This document shows, piece by piece, positions 48,550 to 61,360 of a stretch of DNA of 64,000 bases (its first letter is position 1; each line of letters begins with the position of its first letter). The stretch covers positions 124,001 to 188,000 of the forward strand of contig JAHQIW010000412.1 of assembly GCA_019055375.1 (NCBI GenBank), given 5' to 3'. The stretch comes from Parelaphostrongylus tenuis. Taxonomy: Eukaryota > Nematoda > Chromadorea > Rhabditida > Metastrongylidae. Below the pieces are notes generated by a model that was not told where the DNA came from, ran no database searches, and was given only the letters and a program-made list of their open reading frames with translations. The translations under genes were made by a program, and so were the position numbers.

Positions 48550-51500
48550 TTAGTAAGGTTCTTCAGCAGGAATAGGTGGAGTTTTTGAGAGTGGAATAGT
48601 AGTGGCATCTCTATAGCGACGCGAGTAGAGTGCAATAAGTGACGTCCATTTGGCCAGCATAAAAAACCACACAGATGTAATCCAGAAATTAGCACCTTTC
48701 AATCCTAAACTCAAAACTACAGTGTGAAAACTATAGTATTACTCGGAAACTAACTTTCTTTCTCCTATGTATCCAGTCGTCAGTGTTAAGTAGAGTTCAA
48801 GAACTGATTCAAAACTTATCTGACCTTCTGTTGTAAGTGTCTGGTGTCGAACACCGGCATTAATCAAGCACGCCGTCATACCTATCATACCAATGGCAAA
48901 GCACATCCATCCTAATTGATTATAGGTTAATTAACTCGTTAATTACGCCTTTGTGTTTGTTTCTTATCGTGAGTGATCTACACTGCTAAATTGCATATAC
49001 ATCCATTTTCTAAACAATATTTCACAAATCCATTTCATTTCCTTTTTTCCGTCCTCACAGTCTTGCCAAAGATGCAGTGGTGAGTGAGTATCATTTAGAT
49101 TTCGTCTAGAAAAGAAACTGGATTTTTAGTCCTGTCGGGTAGTGCGTGGGACACATTGGCCAGAGGTAACTTGTGACACAGACTGACTTAATCGCTGGCT
49201 CGACTCTGTCTTCAGAATTCATAAAGCTTTTCTTTGCTTCATGGCCAGTTGGTAAATTGGTAGTAGACATCTGTGAAAATAGAAGAACTAATCTAATATA
49301 TGAACAGACCACCACAGGTGATTTTGACCAGGTATTCACTCAGTCACGGGTAACTATGCTTGATGAAATGCATTACGCAATGTTCAAAAATGCCACTGAA
49401 CATTAAGGATTAACGCACACCCTTTGATGCAGCAAACGGAATTAGCCCCTAAGGGACGAAGTGTGCCAGCTGAGGTACACGATTGTCTGATGCTTTTTCG
49501 CTGCGTGAAAGTACACTCCTAGACATTTAATAATTATTGGAAATCTCAAATCTCTGCGATTTTTAATAACTGTGCTGTCTTAGAAAAAGACATTTTAATT
49601 ACGTCGCAGCAGCGAAACTAAAATTGTGTTTCACACTCAATATTCTTTATTTAGTTAGCTGAGGCATCGATATGGTTCTTCAATAAGGTTTATCATCAAT
49701 CATTAGAGAGCCCAAATCTCGGGGAATTTCATTATGTAGTTGGTTTTTTAAAGCGCATATCACAGAACGCTGTAAGACCAAAACGAAGATCACGTTTTAC
49801 GCCTAAAATGTCCGCCGTCATAGGTGGTTTACTGATAATTATAGGTATAGTTTACGTCAGAGGCATCTCATCGTTACATAAAGAAAGGGATATTAGGACT
49901 GAACCTTCTACAGAGGTTTCTTGGTGCAGAGAGTGGTTTTTCTTAAATGCCTCCATATTTCTACGGTAACACCACGTCCCTGTAAAAAATTAAACAAACT
50001 TCCAGCCCCTATTGTGCATTTGTATCGCCTGTCATGCGAAAAGGTGACTTAAAAGTACATCTTTTACAATTACTTCTTTCTAATAGAAGTCTATGTGCTC
50101 TATGTGAATGTAATTCCAATATGCAGCTCGAGTAGGTGTAGCAAGAGTGCTCGTTCATCATTGCGTATGATACGATACTTCCCCTATCAGCACTCATATT
50201 CGGGAAAAAATTAAATTTTCGCTCTTTCTATACATTTTAGCAGCTATTCGGTGACTTAAATCTCAAAATTTGTACGATGTATTTTATTTTTCGAAAAATC
50301 TTTATAATACGCTGTAATAGTGAAAATAAAATGTTATTTAACATTTGAGCATCTTTTAATAAACAAAGCTTTTCCTCAAAAAAATTCAGAAATTTTCCAA
50401 TATCAAAAATCTCAGCAAATTCGGCGCGTATTCCTTCCATCGGTATGAGCATGTATTGCAGCATTAGCATAAAATCAGCTCAATTCAATAACCAGTCGAT
50501 AGCTCAAATATCGAGGATTTCAATGGTGTGCTGGCCTTTGGAAAAATTCTCTTTGCGAGCTGTAAGAACAAGAATAAAACTGTGTTGCACATCTGAGCAT
50601 TTTTCGCCAGACACGGGTTTTCTCTCAGGCTTCCACAATCATTTGATAGCGCATATCTTAAAAATCTCAATGATACGCTTAGATTTTGAGAGAGACTTCT
50701 TAGTCGTCGTTACAGCTAAAAACTATCGAGTTTCACACTCCACCGCGTACCGGACGCCACATGGAAATTGCGTTGCGCGATCGACACGGCGTCGAGTGCA
50801 AAACTCAATAATCTCTTAGCTGTATCACACACTAGAACCTCCTTCTTAAAAACCAAACTTATCATAGAGATCGTTGAGATTTGTGCCGTCGAATGGTTAT
50901 TGAAAGCTTGAATAAAAATCTCTGTGCAGCGGAGGATGCTTGAGTTTGAAAGAAAAATTGCTACATATATGTTAAGCGGCTAAAAATTTCTAAACCAATT
51001 TCATTGGCTGAACAAGAAATTTTTGTCAAAGTTTTGTGGTCATTCGTAAGCTTCAATCTCTGACTGCAACTATATGCCGCCGGTTTTTAGAGCACCCTTT
51101 CATAACACTGTAACAACCAACCAGAAAAAAAATTTATTTCACACTCGCAATTTGCTTTCATTTTTGCCATGCGTATAAATTGCCGAAAGCACGGAAAGCA
51201 TGTCAGTGTGTGCAGTTTCCGTTGTGTCAAAATCACGCGTTTTTAGTTACAGTCTCATGTACCTTTTCGGCGAATTTGCTTAGCGGCCAATTCACGGAGC
51301 GGGGGAACGGGGCCGGGGCGGAACAACCGATCGCGTTTGAAATATTGTTATTCAATTTAGGATTTTCCACCACGTCGACAGCACCTTCAGATAAAAAAGT
51401 AAGTTCTAATGCTCCGGAAAACTGCCTACTCGCTGATATGCTTTTCGTGCTTCTAGCGATTTGTAGGCGTGGTAAAAGTGGAGACAAAATGCGAGTGCGA

Positions 51501-54500
51501 AACAAAATTTTATTCTGGATGCTACTTTGTTATAAAAGGGTGTTATGAAAAATGGGCGACGTGAAGTTGTAGCCAGGGAAGCTATCGAATGATTACTAAC
51601 ACTTTTGTGGAAAGTTCCCGTACAACGATTGGATCGGCTTAAAAAATTGGTAGCCGCCTAGTATATAAGTAGCAAAATTTTTCCTTCACCTTTACAGTAC
51701 GGTGTGAAAAACCATTAGAGAATAGAGCACACCCTTCAGATTTCTAAAATTCAGGTTTTCGAATAACTACTGAATTTCAAAAAGGGATGAAAAATACCTT
51801 TTTTCGAATATGGGTGCGGATATCTCTGGAGACATATTTCTGGCCAATAATTTGCCTGATGTCGATGTTCTAAATCTTTTATTCAGACATGGCTGTCTCT
51901 TATCGCTCACAATTTTTTCACTATCCATAAGGACTCAACCTTTTCTTACAAAAATCTTCTCTGAACAATTGGAAATAAACGAATTTTGGTGTAAATTTAG
52001 CGATAGTAAGAATTTTTAATGAACAGGTATCGATTACAGCATGAGTAATAATTTTTGATCAGTTGCTAGCTGTTCTTCAATTTTTACTTACTGTGATGAC
52101 TCTTGAGTCTTGTATGATACAAAGGGAGAGCAAAACTAAGATTTTCCGTGTGATCCCTGTACAATGCACTACAATTGACTGAGTGCCAATTTTAATACTA
52201 TTGCGTGGCAAACGAGAGTTTTTCTGTACAGAAGACAGGCATAACTGAAGCAAAAGCATATGAGCGAGTAGAGAAAATCTTGTTCTCTCAAGGTAACACA
52301 AGAATTTCGAAATTTTTTGCCAAATGAAGAAAAAATTAATCAAACAGCAAAAATGGCGCAATTTGCTTTAAGCGCATCAGTTTCTATAGACGTCCGTTAG
52401 GGGTGAAGGTTCGTCCCTCTCCCTAACGCTACTCCGTATGCCCAGTTGAAAAGCTTAGCTCGGCTATCACCAATATCGCAAGTTGAACAGCCTTAACCAG
52501 ATTATGTGGCATCTTAACCACTAAGAGACCGCTACAGAAATCGATGTGTGAAGAGTGCATTGCGAGCTTATCGTGTTTGGTTGAGGTTTCATTTTCCGTT
52601 TTGCAAAATTTTCTTGAATTCTTTTATACTTTGATAGAACACGATTTTCACTACTCGATCATATGCTTTAGGCTGAGATATACGAGTCGTGTATTGAGAA
52701 AAACGTTGATTTACTACGCAGTCATATTGAATTTGGCACTCAATCGATTGCATTAAATTATGCGAAGGGTGTTCAATAGAAAATCTTCAGTTATGATCTT
52801 TCACAATTTTATACGGGACTCAAGAGTCGTCACAGAAAATAGAAATTAGAAAAGAACGAGTGATTTTATAAAAATGATGGTGCATGCTGTATGTGATATC
52901 ATTTAGCGATAACTCTCATTATATATATCTAAGTTCATATAAGTCATTCGTTTACTTTGGATTAGTTAGAGTTAACGTATGGAGGATATTAAGAACTTAT
53001 GAATAGTGAAAGAGTTCTGAGCGTGGAAGGGCAATCGTTTTTGCGTAAAGCGCTTGACGCATAAAGGGATTATGCAAATATTGGCCATAGAAAGTGTCTC
53101 CACTAAAGTATTCTCTGTAGTTTTTCCCTATCCGCACTCATATTCAAAAAAAACGCATTTTCTTATTCTTCTTTGACGTTTTAGTTATAATTCAACTGCT
53201 TCAATTTTGAGAATTTGAAAGATACATTTTATTTTTCCGATGGCTTACATAATGTACTGTAAAAGTAGAAATAAAATTCTATTACACACTCAAGCACCTT
53301 TTGATGGATAAGGTTTTTCATTCACACTTAGAGTAATCATTCGACAGTACAAATCTCAAAAATTTCAATGATATGCTTAGTTTTTCAAAAGAGACGTTTT
53401 TGTGCGTTGTTGCAATTGAAAGAATATTCAGTTTCGCACTCGGCGCCGTGTCAGCCGCGGATCGGAACTTACACGTGGCTTGCGATTCGCGCCGAGTACA
53501 AAACGCAGTATTTTTTTAAGCTCTAACAAAGCACTAACAAGCCTTTCTTAAAAACCAAGCATATTATTTAGACCCTTAAGATTTGCGGAATCGAACGAAT
53601 ATGAAATTCTGAGAGAAAAGCTATGTGAAGCAAAAAGTGCTCAAATGCGCAACACAATTTCATTCTTGCTGCTGAAGCTCGCCAGGGAGTTTTATTTGAG
53701 AAACAAGCACACCATTGAAATTCTCGAAATCTAAGCTATCACGATCGGTCAATGAAAGGCGCTGGCATGATGCCAATGTTCTTACTTCCGTCTACATACC
53801 GGTGCAACGTATGCAGGTCGCATGTGAAATGGAATATTAATTTCAGAGATACAGCGCAATAAAGTGTTTTTTTTGGAAAAGCAGAAACACTGTTGAATTT
53901 TTCAAAACTTCTGCTATCGAACGAGTGCTGGATTTTTTGAGGATAACCTTGTTTAGCAGAAAATGCTTTAGTATGAGGTAAATCTTTCCTTTTATTGTTA
54001 TAGCGTAGTATATTGGGCCTTCAAAAAAAAAACAAGGTACACCTTTGAAATTCTAGAAATTCAAGCTATCGAATGATTACTAAAATGCCGAAAAGAATAG
54101 AAACTTTAAAAATGAGTGCTGAGAGAGGAAGTACCGTTTTCTTCGCAATGATGAATGCCCGATCCTCCTTTACTTACTCCACCTACATACTACAGTCATC
54201 TCCACATAGACCTCTATCAAAGGTATTCAGTCGTAGAACGTGTACTTCCGAGCTATGCTCTCGCAGAACAGGCGATACAAATGCCACAATGAAGGTCGAA
54301 AGTTTGTTTATTTCTTTATTATGATGTGGTATTACTTCTGAGAAATAAAGGATTTCAAGAGAAGTGATCGCTCTTCAAATCAAAAAACCTTTGTAAATGG
54401 TTCATTCGTGAAATTTATTCTTTATGTAACGATGAGATACCTCTAACCTATAAACTTCACCTAAATTTACCAATAAATTACCTATGATGTCCAAGTGTCA

Positions 54501-57500
54501 AGGCAATACTTAAGGAGTGAAATGTAATCTTCTTTTCATTCTTACAGCATTCTATGATGAGTTTTTGAGTAAACCCAATTTCATTGCCAAATTCCTCGCG
54601 AATTGGACTATCTAATGAGCAGTGAAGCTTTAGTGAAGAGCCACATGGAAGCCCGAGCCAAGCAAATGAGGTGGATTGAGTATGAATTATAACTTTATTA
54701 TCGCTGTCGCAGCGCAATAAGAACTTTCTTTTCTAAACTAAACACATCGTTGAAATTGAAGAAATCTAAAATTTCGAATAATCGTCAATTGTCTAAGAGA
54801 AAACTTTCATCCAGCGAGAAAGGCTCTCAAGCAGTTATGAATCACATTTGATACACATGGTCTGAAAGGGTTAAAGAAGACAAGATTTTCAAGCCGCAGG
54901 TGGACTAATAAGCTAATCTTTCAAGAAGTCTGGAGAGAAGAATGTGAGAAAGCGTCGAATGCACGAAGAATTGGGATACGTGCAATAGATGAGGCGACTG
55001 GTCATGTTAGATTGAAAAAGAATAAAAATGTGACCAACGTACATGAATGCATATATCTCTACTCAAGCAGTTGTACATGGAACTTTTGAGATTCATGAGT
55101 TTTTTGAAAGATATTTTCAACAAAGCTTTGGTTGTTAATGGGTTCTCTGAAGAAGGAATAGTCGCAGTGTTTCGAAAAGTTAGAAAGATTAGATTAGATC
55201 AGATGTCTTTCGTTGATGAAGTAAAGTGATACAGTTCAATTTTCAAAGTTTCAGAGTTTCGGCGATATTTTGTAGTTCATATGTGACTTCGAGTGAATTG
55301 TTTGCTTGTAGTACAAGAAGCCAAAGCAATTTTTTGATGAAAATTTGTCGTAGCAGAATTATTTCGGCGTTTTATCCACGCTCAGCTCTACAAGGAGTGT
55401 CATGGCTTGTTGTGAAAAATTCGTTTTTCATCGTCTTCATAATCACGTTTATTTCGAGGGCTCTCCTTATCAATATCTCTATTCACGCAAAACAATTTCC
55501 TATCTTGAGGTTCTACTACAACAACCGAAGTGCAAAATACTTTGACAGTTCTCATGTCAAAATTTATTGAAGAAAATAATAATCAAACAGTCTAATTTGT
55601 TCAATTAACCATATTATCAGTGGTCAGAACTGTGGTGACGAAATACCAATGAAACGTTAAATAATACTATTCTTAGAAAACTTTTTCTTTCACCGCCTTT
55701 GGCGGCGGCAAGATGTTATAGTATACCAGTGATTAAGGTGATCTGCCAAAAACATTTGCGTCAGCTGGGATTCGAACCCACATTTTACCTTATCCGGGGG
55801 CGCGTGCTGACCGTTGCATTACTGACGCCCGTTTTGACTTTTTTGATTACTTACTGCATTGCCGACGCCCATTTGACTCTTTTCTACGCTACAACATGTC
55901 CATCTGAAGTGAAATTTTGACGAAATTTTGTCGTAGCAGAAGTTTTTCAGCGCTTTATCTCCGTTCAACTTTACAAGAACTGTCATAGTTTTGCACATCC
56001 TTCTTGGTCACTGAGTAGTATTCTTAATAAAAACATATTAATTGGTAAATAATGAGCAATTCTACAAAATGCGAAAAGGGCGTATATTTGAATTCAATGC
56101 AATTATGTCAAAAGTAAAAAATCCGTTCAAATTCGTATATATGAGAAGAGTAAAACGTTCCACTAGTGGTGTGGTTAAGATCTCACGCCGGATCTTAATA
56201 CTAATTTTGGAGGGTTTGATTTACTGTTTTTTCATGAAAAAGCTCCAACAAAAACAAAACTGACCACCCCAAATCAAACAAGTAAATCGACTAGGTGGCC
56301 ATTCAAGAATCCATCCTTTAGAATATGACAGATGTACATAGAAGAGCACTGATGCTGCAACAGATGACATGAACGCTATTGTGGTCGCTGGCCAATTCTG
56401 TAAACGTCACATGTAATGGCGAACACCCTGAATCATTATTGGATAATGTTTTATATTTCTTATTGTCAGTTTTCATTGTGAGTATCGCAGCATTTCTAGC
56501 ATTCTGCTCTTGCTCGCATTTGTCTTCCACAAAGGTTTTCGAACACTTCACGCATTACATCGGTTCTCACTTAACGACTTCAGTCCTTCATGAATGTCGC
56601 AGAATACTAATCGAGATGTTTTAATCAACAAACTTGGCGGCTGCTGAGCTAAGGCATTTCCCCAGCGTGTTCATTAATTAGTTCAATGCAATAATTTGTT
56701 GGTGTCGGGATCGAGCAGGCGTGTTGCAGGACAACTTGCCTCTTGATACACTGTATCACTGACCATTGCTTCTCTTTGACCCACATTCAAGGATTTTGGT
56801 TACAAAAGCATTTTAGTTAACATGTTGTTGGAATTTTAAGTCCCAAATCTTTGCTCACAGCAATAGTAATCCTTTGCTGATCAAGTGCACCAAAAATGGT
56901 ACAATAACGTTTTCGTGTTTTCTCGTCGGGAACAATTTTTTCGCAAAATTTGTAAATTTTTCGATTACGTGGAAGAATGCGGTTCTTACACTGGGCTTGC
57001 TTTCTGCAAAGACTTTCTTAGTGCACTGTAGCAACAAAGAGAATATTATGTTTTGTCTCCAGAAAGTAAGGCGTGTTTTGCACTCGTTTTTCTTTGGCTT
57101 TTCGCCAAAGGAAGATTTTCGCGAGAGGTTTAGTAATCATTCGATAGCTTGAGATATGATTATTCTAATACTAAGCTTGCTTTCTGAAGAAATCTTTTTA
57201 TTGCATTGCAGTAACGACGAAGGAAAACTACGTTCCATACTAGGCGTGCCTTTTTTCTCGTCTAGGGTGTGAGTTTGGTTTTTCAGTGAGTTTTCAATAA
57301 TCATATTTTTTACGATATAAATCTTGGTAACTTAGTATTGAATGAAGGCCTTCAAAAAGGTGTTCACAGAGTGGTGTAAGAGCTAAGAGAACATTACGTT
57401 TTGCATTAAAAGATTATTCCTTTGCCTGAAATTCAAGGCGGGTTTATTAGGTTAATAAATTGAAAATAAAAAGATGATATCCACAGAACTAAAAAACGAA

Positions 57501-58990
57501 GTTTTTTCTACTTTTATGTAAATTCTAAAATTTTGTCCGAAGAGAGAAAGAATTTCTAAATAACTACGAAAATCACAAACTTTCGAGGGCTTGAAAATCG
57601 CTGTGTACAGCGCCTTGAGATGACGTGATTTTCGTTACTTCTTTGAGAATTTCATCTCTATTTTGAAGACATTCTAAGATTTTTGCTAAAATTTTGGCAC
57701 TAAACATGTTTCTCTACGCGCTCATATGCTTCAATGCATTTTATATACATATATATATTTATATATCTTCTAAGCAATAAAAAATTTAGGGTGAAACTCA
57801 TCTTTAACTCCTATAGTACCCTAAGAACTCTTCATAGCCCGAACACAGCTTCAAACATCAGGATTTATGCGGTGTAATAACTACTAAACATTTGGTTCAT
57901 TGTCATTCATAGGCCCTAGTCGAGCGGAAAAAAAACAAGTGTGAAATGATTTGATTTAGTCACTATAGCACACTAAGGAAGCTCTTTTGAAAGCCAGATG
58001 AAGCATGAAAATTTCAAAATCTAAGCTATCGAATGATTATTGAAAACATGGAAAAACATTTTCCAAGTAAAAAGGATCAGTCTCACACATGATTTACTAG
58101 GCCGATCGCGCACCGCTTACAAAACTACTCCGTATATTCAGGTTCGATAAATTGGTTTCCTACCCATTCATAAAGGTATGTGGTGAGTACTTAAGGTGAG
58201 GAATTACAAACACTGTAGTCGAACTATTTCAAGATTTTAGAAGGAATCAATTCGATTACCATTCATTGACATTTATGACGAAGTCAAAGACCTTTGATGG
58301 CAGCATATCTAGAGAGATTGATGGGTGAACGAAGCAAAAACAAGGAAACGAACGAAGGAAATGTCAAGAATATATGATAAAAATAAAGAATAGTTCTGGA
58401 CTGATTTACTTGATACTGTATGGCGAAGAAAAGTCCAGCTAACAATCCTGCCGAAATGCCTAGAATTGCAATAGCAATACTCACTTTGGTATTACACATG
58501 CCTGGAATGGTAACTATCAAAGTATACAAAATGTGAATACTATCAGTTCGCATATCATTAATCGTTTTCCCTTCTTCATTTACAGCGTCGAAAACTATCG
58601 ATAGACAAAGAAGATGTGCTTTTAGAAAATCTTAGATATAGAGTGGGATTTTTTGAGTAAAAGTATGGATAAGGCTTTAAGGAAAGTTCTTAGAAACACT
58701 TTTAATGAATAACATGGTTGAAATCGAGAAAGATTTTTATCGTTAAACGGACTAATATCGAAGAGCAACACAGTACTCAAGATTTTTTTTCTATTCTTTT
58801 CAAAAAGAATGTCAGAACCGGAAAAAAACTGCTGTTCACTCGAAACGAGCATTGTAATAATGAGTAATTTGCATTGCGATGAGATGAACAAACCTTGTGA
58901 TACTGGTTTGAATATGATATCTCTGCTTTCGTACGACTCTGCATAACAAGTAATACTTTCATAGTAAGCATTTTGTTGTATTATAGCCAT
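48550..58990 (-). CDS. hrg-1: HRG-1/SLC48A1-type haem transporter, 5 exons, 187 aa
   Basis: Minus-strand exons: 58894-58990, 58410-58501, 56265-56397, 48825-48911, 48550-48704 (564 nt with stop; phases 1, 0, 1, 1). All have GT-AG borders. Four membrane spans are visible: about residues 39-61, 65-88, 101-126 and 141-163. Family landmarks known to matter for haem passage are present: a His in span 2 (His85), a His in the loop before span 4 (RHQTL, His130), and an aromatic-basic YSRRY (163-167) at the FARKY position. HRG-1 proteins carry haem out of endolysosomes or across the plasma membrane; nematodes lack haem synthesis. Identity to vertebrate HRG1 is clearest in RHQ-LT...SVWFF--KW--L--LY--RYR. 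Intron 3 is 7353 nt and intron 2 is 2012 nt, both packed with foldback repeats. A start with a possible leader acceptor (AAGCAG) lies just upstream. The orthology within the HRG family is less sure than the family. Confidence 0.85.
50210..51720. mobile_element. Foldback repeat in haem transporter intron 3 (copy 2)
   Basis: Family description. Each arm is a series of roughly 155-bp units carrying a GATAGC-type word preceded by AATCATT, then an ACGCTGTAA(C/T)AG-GAAAATAAAAT word, then TTCACACTCG-GCATTTTT. The second arm has the same words inverted. The arms meet at a CpG-rich centre. In this copy, left-arm words lie at 50302 and about 50490 and 50630. The centre is 50738-50800 (CGTACCGGACGCCACATGG ... 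CGACACGGCGTCG). Right-arm words lie at about 50890 and 51581-51600 (GCTATCGAATGATTACTAAC). There is no coding capacity. This layout is that of foldback elements. Confidence 0.65.
53140..54090. mobile_element. Foldback repeat in haem transporter intron 3 (copy 3)
   Basis: Left-arm word GTAATCATTCGACAG at about 53332. Centre at 53440-53515 (CTCGGCGCCGTGTCAGCCGC and TTGCGATTCGCGCCGAG). Right-arm words near 53590, 53740, 53915 and 54065 (GCTATCGAATGATTACTAAA) at about 155-base spacing. A related piece at about 54480-54720 shares the GCTGTAAGAATGAAAAGAAG word, which explains an otherwise tempting open frame there. Confidence 0.65.
55758..55828 (-). repeat. tRNA-like head of a family C SINE
   Basis: On the minus strand 71 bases fold like a tRNA. 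The acceptor arms GCGTCAG and CTGACGC pair 7 of 7, the T arm (TTCGAAT loop) 4 of 5 and the D arm 3 of 4. The anticodon stem is poor, with mismatches at both ends. Kinship with the copies at 18862 and 44980, including the following TTTTTGGCA tail, says SINE head and not a working tRNA. Confidence 0.6.
56820..58150. mobile_element. Foldback repeat in haem transporter intron 2 (copy 4)
   Basis: Left-arm words: CACTGTAGCAACAAAGAGAA (about 57022) and TTAGTAATCATTCGATAGCT (about 57129). Right-arm words: TAGTCACTATAGCACAC (about 57957) and GCTATCGAATGATTATTGAA (about 58025). The centre (about 57480-57720) is less GC-rich than in other copies and has an AT microsatellite at about 57740-57762. More decayed than copies 2 and 3. 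Confidence 0.55.
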
Positions 58991-59399
58991 TGTTTGCTGC
59001 TTATAATAACGAATGAAGAGTTGAATTCCACGAATACAAAGGATGCCTATTGATTAACACGATAGTCTTCGGGGAAAGAAGTCTTAGGAGTGCTAAGAGA
59101 GGACCAATTATGTACGCAGAGACATGAACGCACTCACACACACACTCTATTGAACATTATATTATTTAGTAACCTTCACTCACTGCGATCCGATCAGTAG
59201 AAACGTTATCTAGGAAAAATTTTTGTTTGCCTGTCTGTCACGGCTCGCTGTTGGTGCCTCTTATCTCCGTGCATCAGAATTACATCATATGGTGTTCTAA
59301 CTAACGAACGTGATGGACCTCATTCAAACTGTCGGCTAGCTACCGGTCTGAATTTAATCGCACTGTGACGCTTTATTGTTCAACAAGACTACTCTGACA
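58991..59399. other. 5' flank of the haem transporter gene
   Basis: This is the presumed promoter region on the minus strand by position. It contains a short CACACA run near 59135. No regulatory element can be named. Confidence 0.35.
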
Positions 59400-60490
59400 A
59401 TGGATTCTTGCCTGTTATCTCCACCTCTTTTCAGCTCAAAAAAAATCGCTTTATGCTTTTCATCAAAGTTTAAGTAGTCATTTGATAACTCAAATTGCAG
59501 AAATTTTAATGGTTTACTTTATTTTTCAAATTGCTTTAACGCTCTGTAATAATGAAAATAGATTTTTTTTCACACATGCATTTTTGCTGACCAAAATTTT
59601 CCTTTCAATCGTCCATCATATTATGGATAATACAAATTTTGGACAATTCACATGATGTACTTAATTTTCAAAAAGAACTCATATCCCGCTGTAACAGTTA
59701 ATTGAAGACTGAGTTTTCCAAAGTTCCCCAAATTTGGATCATTTGCGTTGTCCGCAGCCTATTTCAATTTCTTGAAAAAAAGCTTTTTCTGATTTTTTTC
59801 AGGACCTTGGTAATCACTCGATAGCTTGAGACTCGAAGATTTCAGTGATTTTCTCTATCTCTGAAATGATGTTCTCAATGTGCTTCAACAAAAAAAAAAT
59901 AAAATTATGTTCCATACTCGACCGTTTCCGCGTATTTTCGTTCGACAAAGGAGATCCCTTTTACCTTTAGTAACCATTCAATAGCACATATCTTGATGAT
60001 TTAATAATGAACTCAAATGGTGCGTTGTACTTTGATGGCGTACTTAATTTTCAAATGGATTTTAGAACCCTTTAGCAGACAAAAGAAAATGAGGTTTCGC
60101 GCAGCGCGACACTAGCTTCAGATCACCGCGCTTTTGCCTGTATGTGGATAGGATTTCGCAACATTGGCACCAAGCCATTGTGCTTTCGCCGCTGCCAAGC
60201 TTGCAAAACCTATATTGTTTTCGCTTCTACACCGCATTAAGAAGTTTTTTTTCAAAAACCAAGGATATTCTTGAAACAAAAGTTTTGATATCGAATGGCT
60301 ACCAAAGGTTCATAATAAAAACTTCGTTCAGCGAAAATGCTTGAATGTAAAACAAAATTTTATTTTTACTGTTACAGTGCAATGGAAAGGTCATTTAAAG
60401 AGAATGCACACCATTAAGCTTTTTGTGATATAAGCTACCGAATGACTACTAAAACTTCAAGAAAGTCGTTTTCTCAGAGGCTGCATCAGG
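59400..60490. mobile_element. Foldback repeat upstream of the haem transporter gene (copy 5)
   Basis: Left-arm words near 59470, 59808 (GGTAATCACTCGATAGCTTG) and 59970. CTCTGTAATAATGAAAATAG lies near 59543. Centre near 60095-60145 (TTTCGCGCAGCGCGACAC). Inverted words at about 60288, 60355 (TTTTACTGTTACAGTGC) and 60432 (GCTACCGAATGACTACTAAA). Confidence 0.65.
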
Positions 60491-61360
60491 GGTGAAAATA
60501 TGTAAAAGTACCGATACGTGGTATAATTGTATTCTGAATATTCTCATTCACTCATCCATTGAAAGAACCAGACATTCTGATCTGCCCAGCTTGCTGTATC
60601 TCTCCTATTCGATTTGTTTCTTCTCACCTATCGTCTACGAACGCTCTCAGGCCAGGTGTTGATTCAACTGCTGATCGATGATTTGTGGTGGTCCGAATAG
60701 CATAAATTTAGGCAGAGTCGATTCTTTTTCAAAATTCTGCAATACCAAATTTGAATCAGAGGCAGTTACAAGTCTTTTTGAATTCTAATGAGAGAACTGT
60801 TCTTAGACTACTCTTGTGCCAGATTCCCGACCTTGGATAGACGAAAAATTAGATTGACATGAGTGAAGTTCATCCATAGCCTCGTAAAATTGAACGCCAG
60901 ATCTACCACTGTTTCTCAGTCATGAGATGATGCTGTCGTTTTTTTCCAAAAAATTTATTAAACTTTTCCAAGTCAATATTGTGTGCTCGAAACAGTTCTA
61001 TCTTGGAACCAATTGAATCGTAGTGTGGTAGACGTTGGGATTACAAAAATCGGACATTATTTGTGAATAGCACGTCTACAGATTTCTTACTGTCCATTAA
61101 TCTCTGACGCTTCTAGTATTAGTATATCTGTAGAAATGATCTTTGATAATGTGCTTGGGAAACAAAGAAAAATCAACCATGGAAACGACACAATGAGAAG
61201 TTGAACAAGAGCTTCGAAGAAAATCCATTGATACGTAACATGACATGTCCTTCTTACGATCTACTGATCAAACTGATCAGAATCAGATCGTTTGTTTCTG
61301 GCACATTGCTTATCACATTCCGAACGGCATGGATGCTAAAGTATCCACAAATTTTTTTCT
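60491..61360. other. Intergenic, nothing recognised
   Basis: AT-rich sequence between the last foldback element and the unassigned coding-like stretch. No repeat or gene was identified. Confidence 0.5.

Noticed and set aside
48750..48911. Longer version of haem transporter exon 4 running to the GTTAGT or GTTTCC donor
   Set aside because: Neither donor gives a phase that joins to the last exon without a stop. The AAG|GTCAG donor at 48824 joins in frame and matches the family at RHQ-LT...W--SVW.
54478..54717. Open frame on the minus strand that reads SFAWLGLPCGSSLKLHC and resembles an exon with a GTAATT donor
   Set aside because: Its second half matches the foldback repeat unit (GCTGTAAGAATGAAAAGAAG followed by TTCACTCCTTAAG), and it has no acceptor in front, so it is repeat sequence.
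55758..55828. A functional tRNA gene
   Set aside because: The anticodon stem is mismatched and sister copies at 18862, 44980 and 45243 share a non-tRNA tail, so it is a SINE head.
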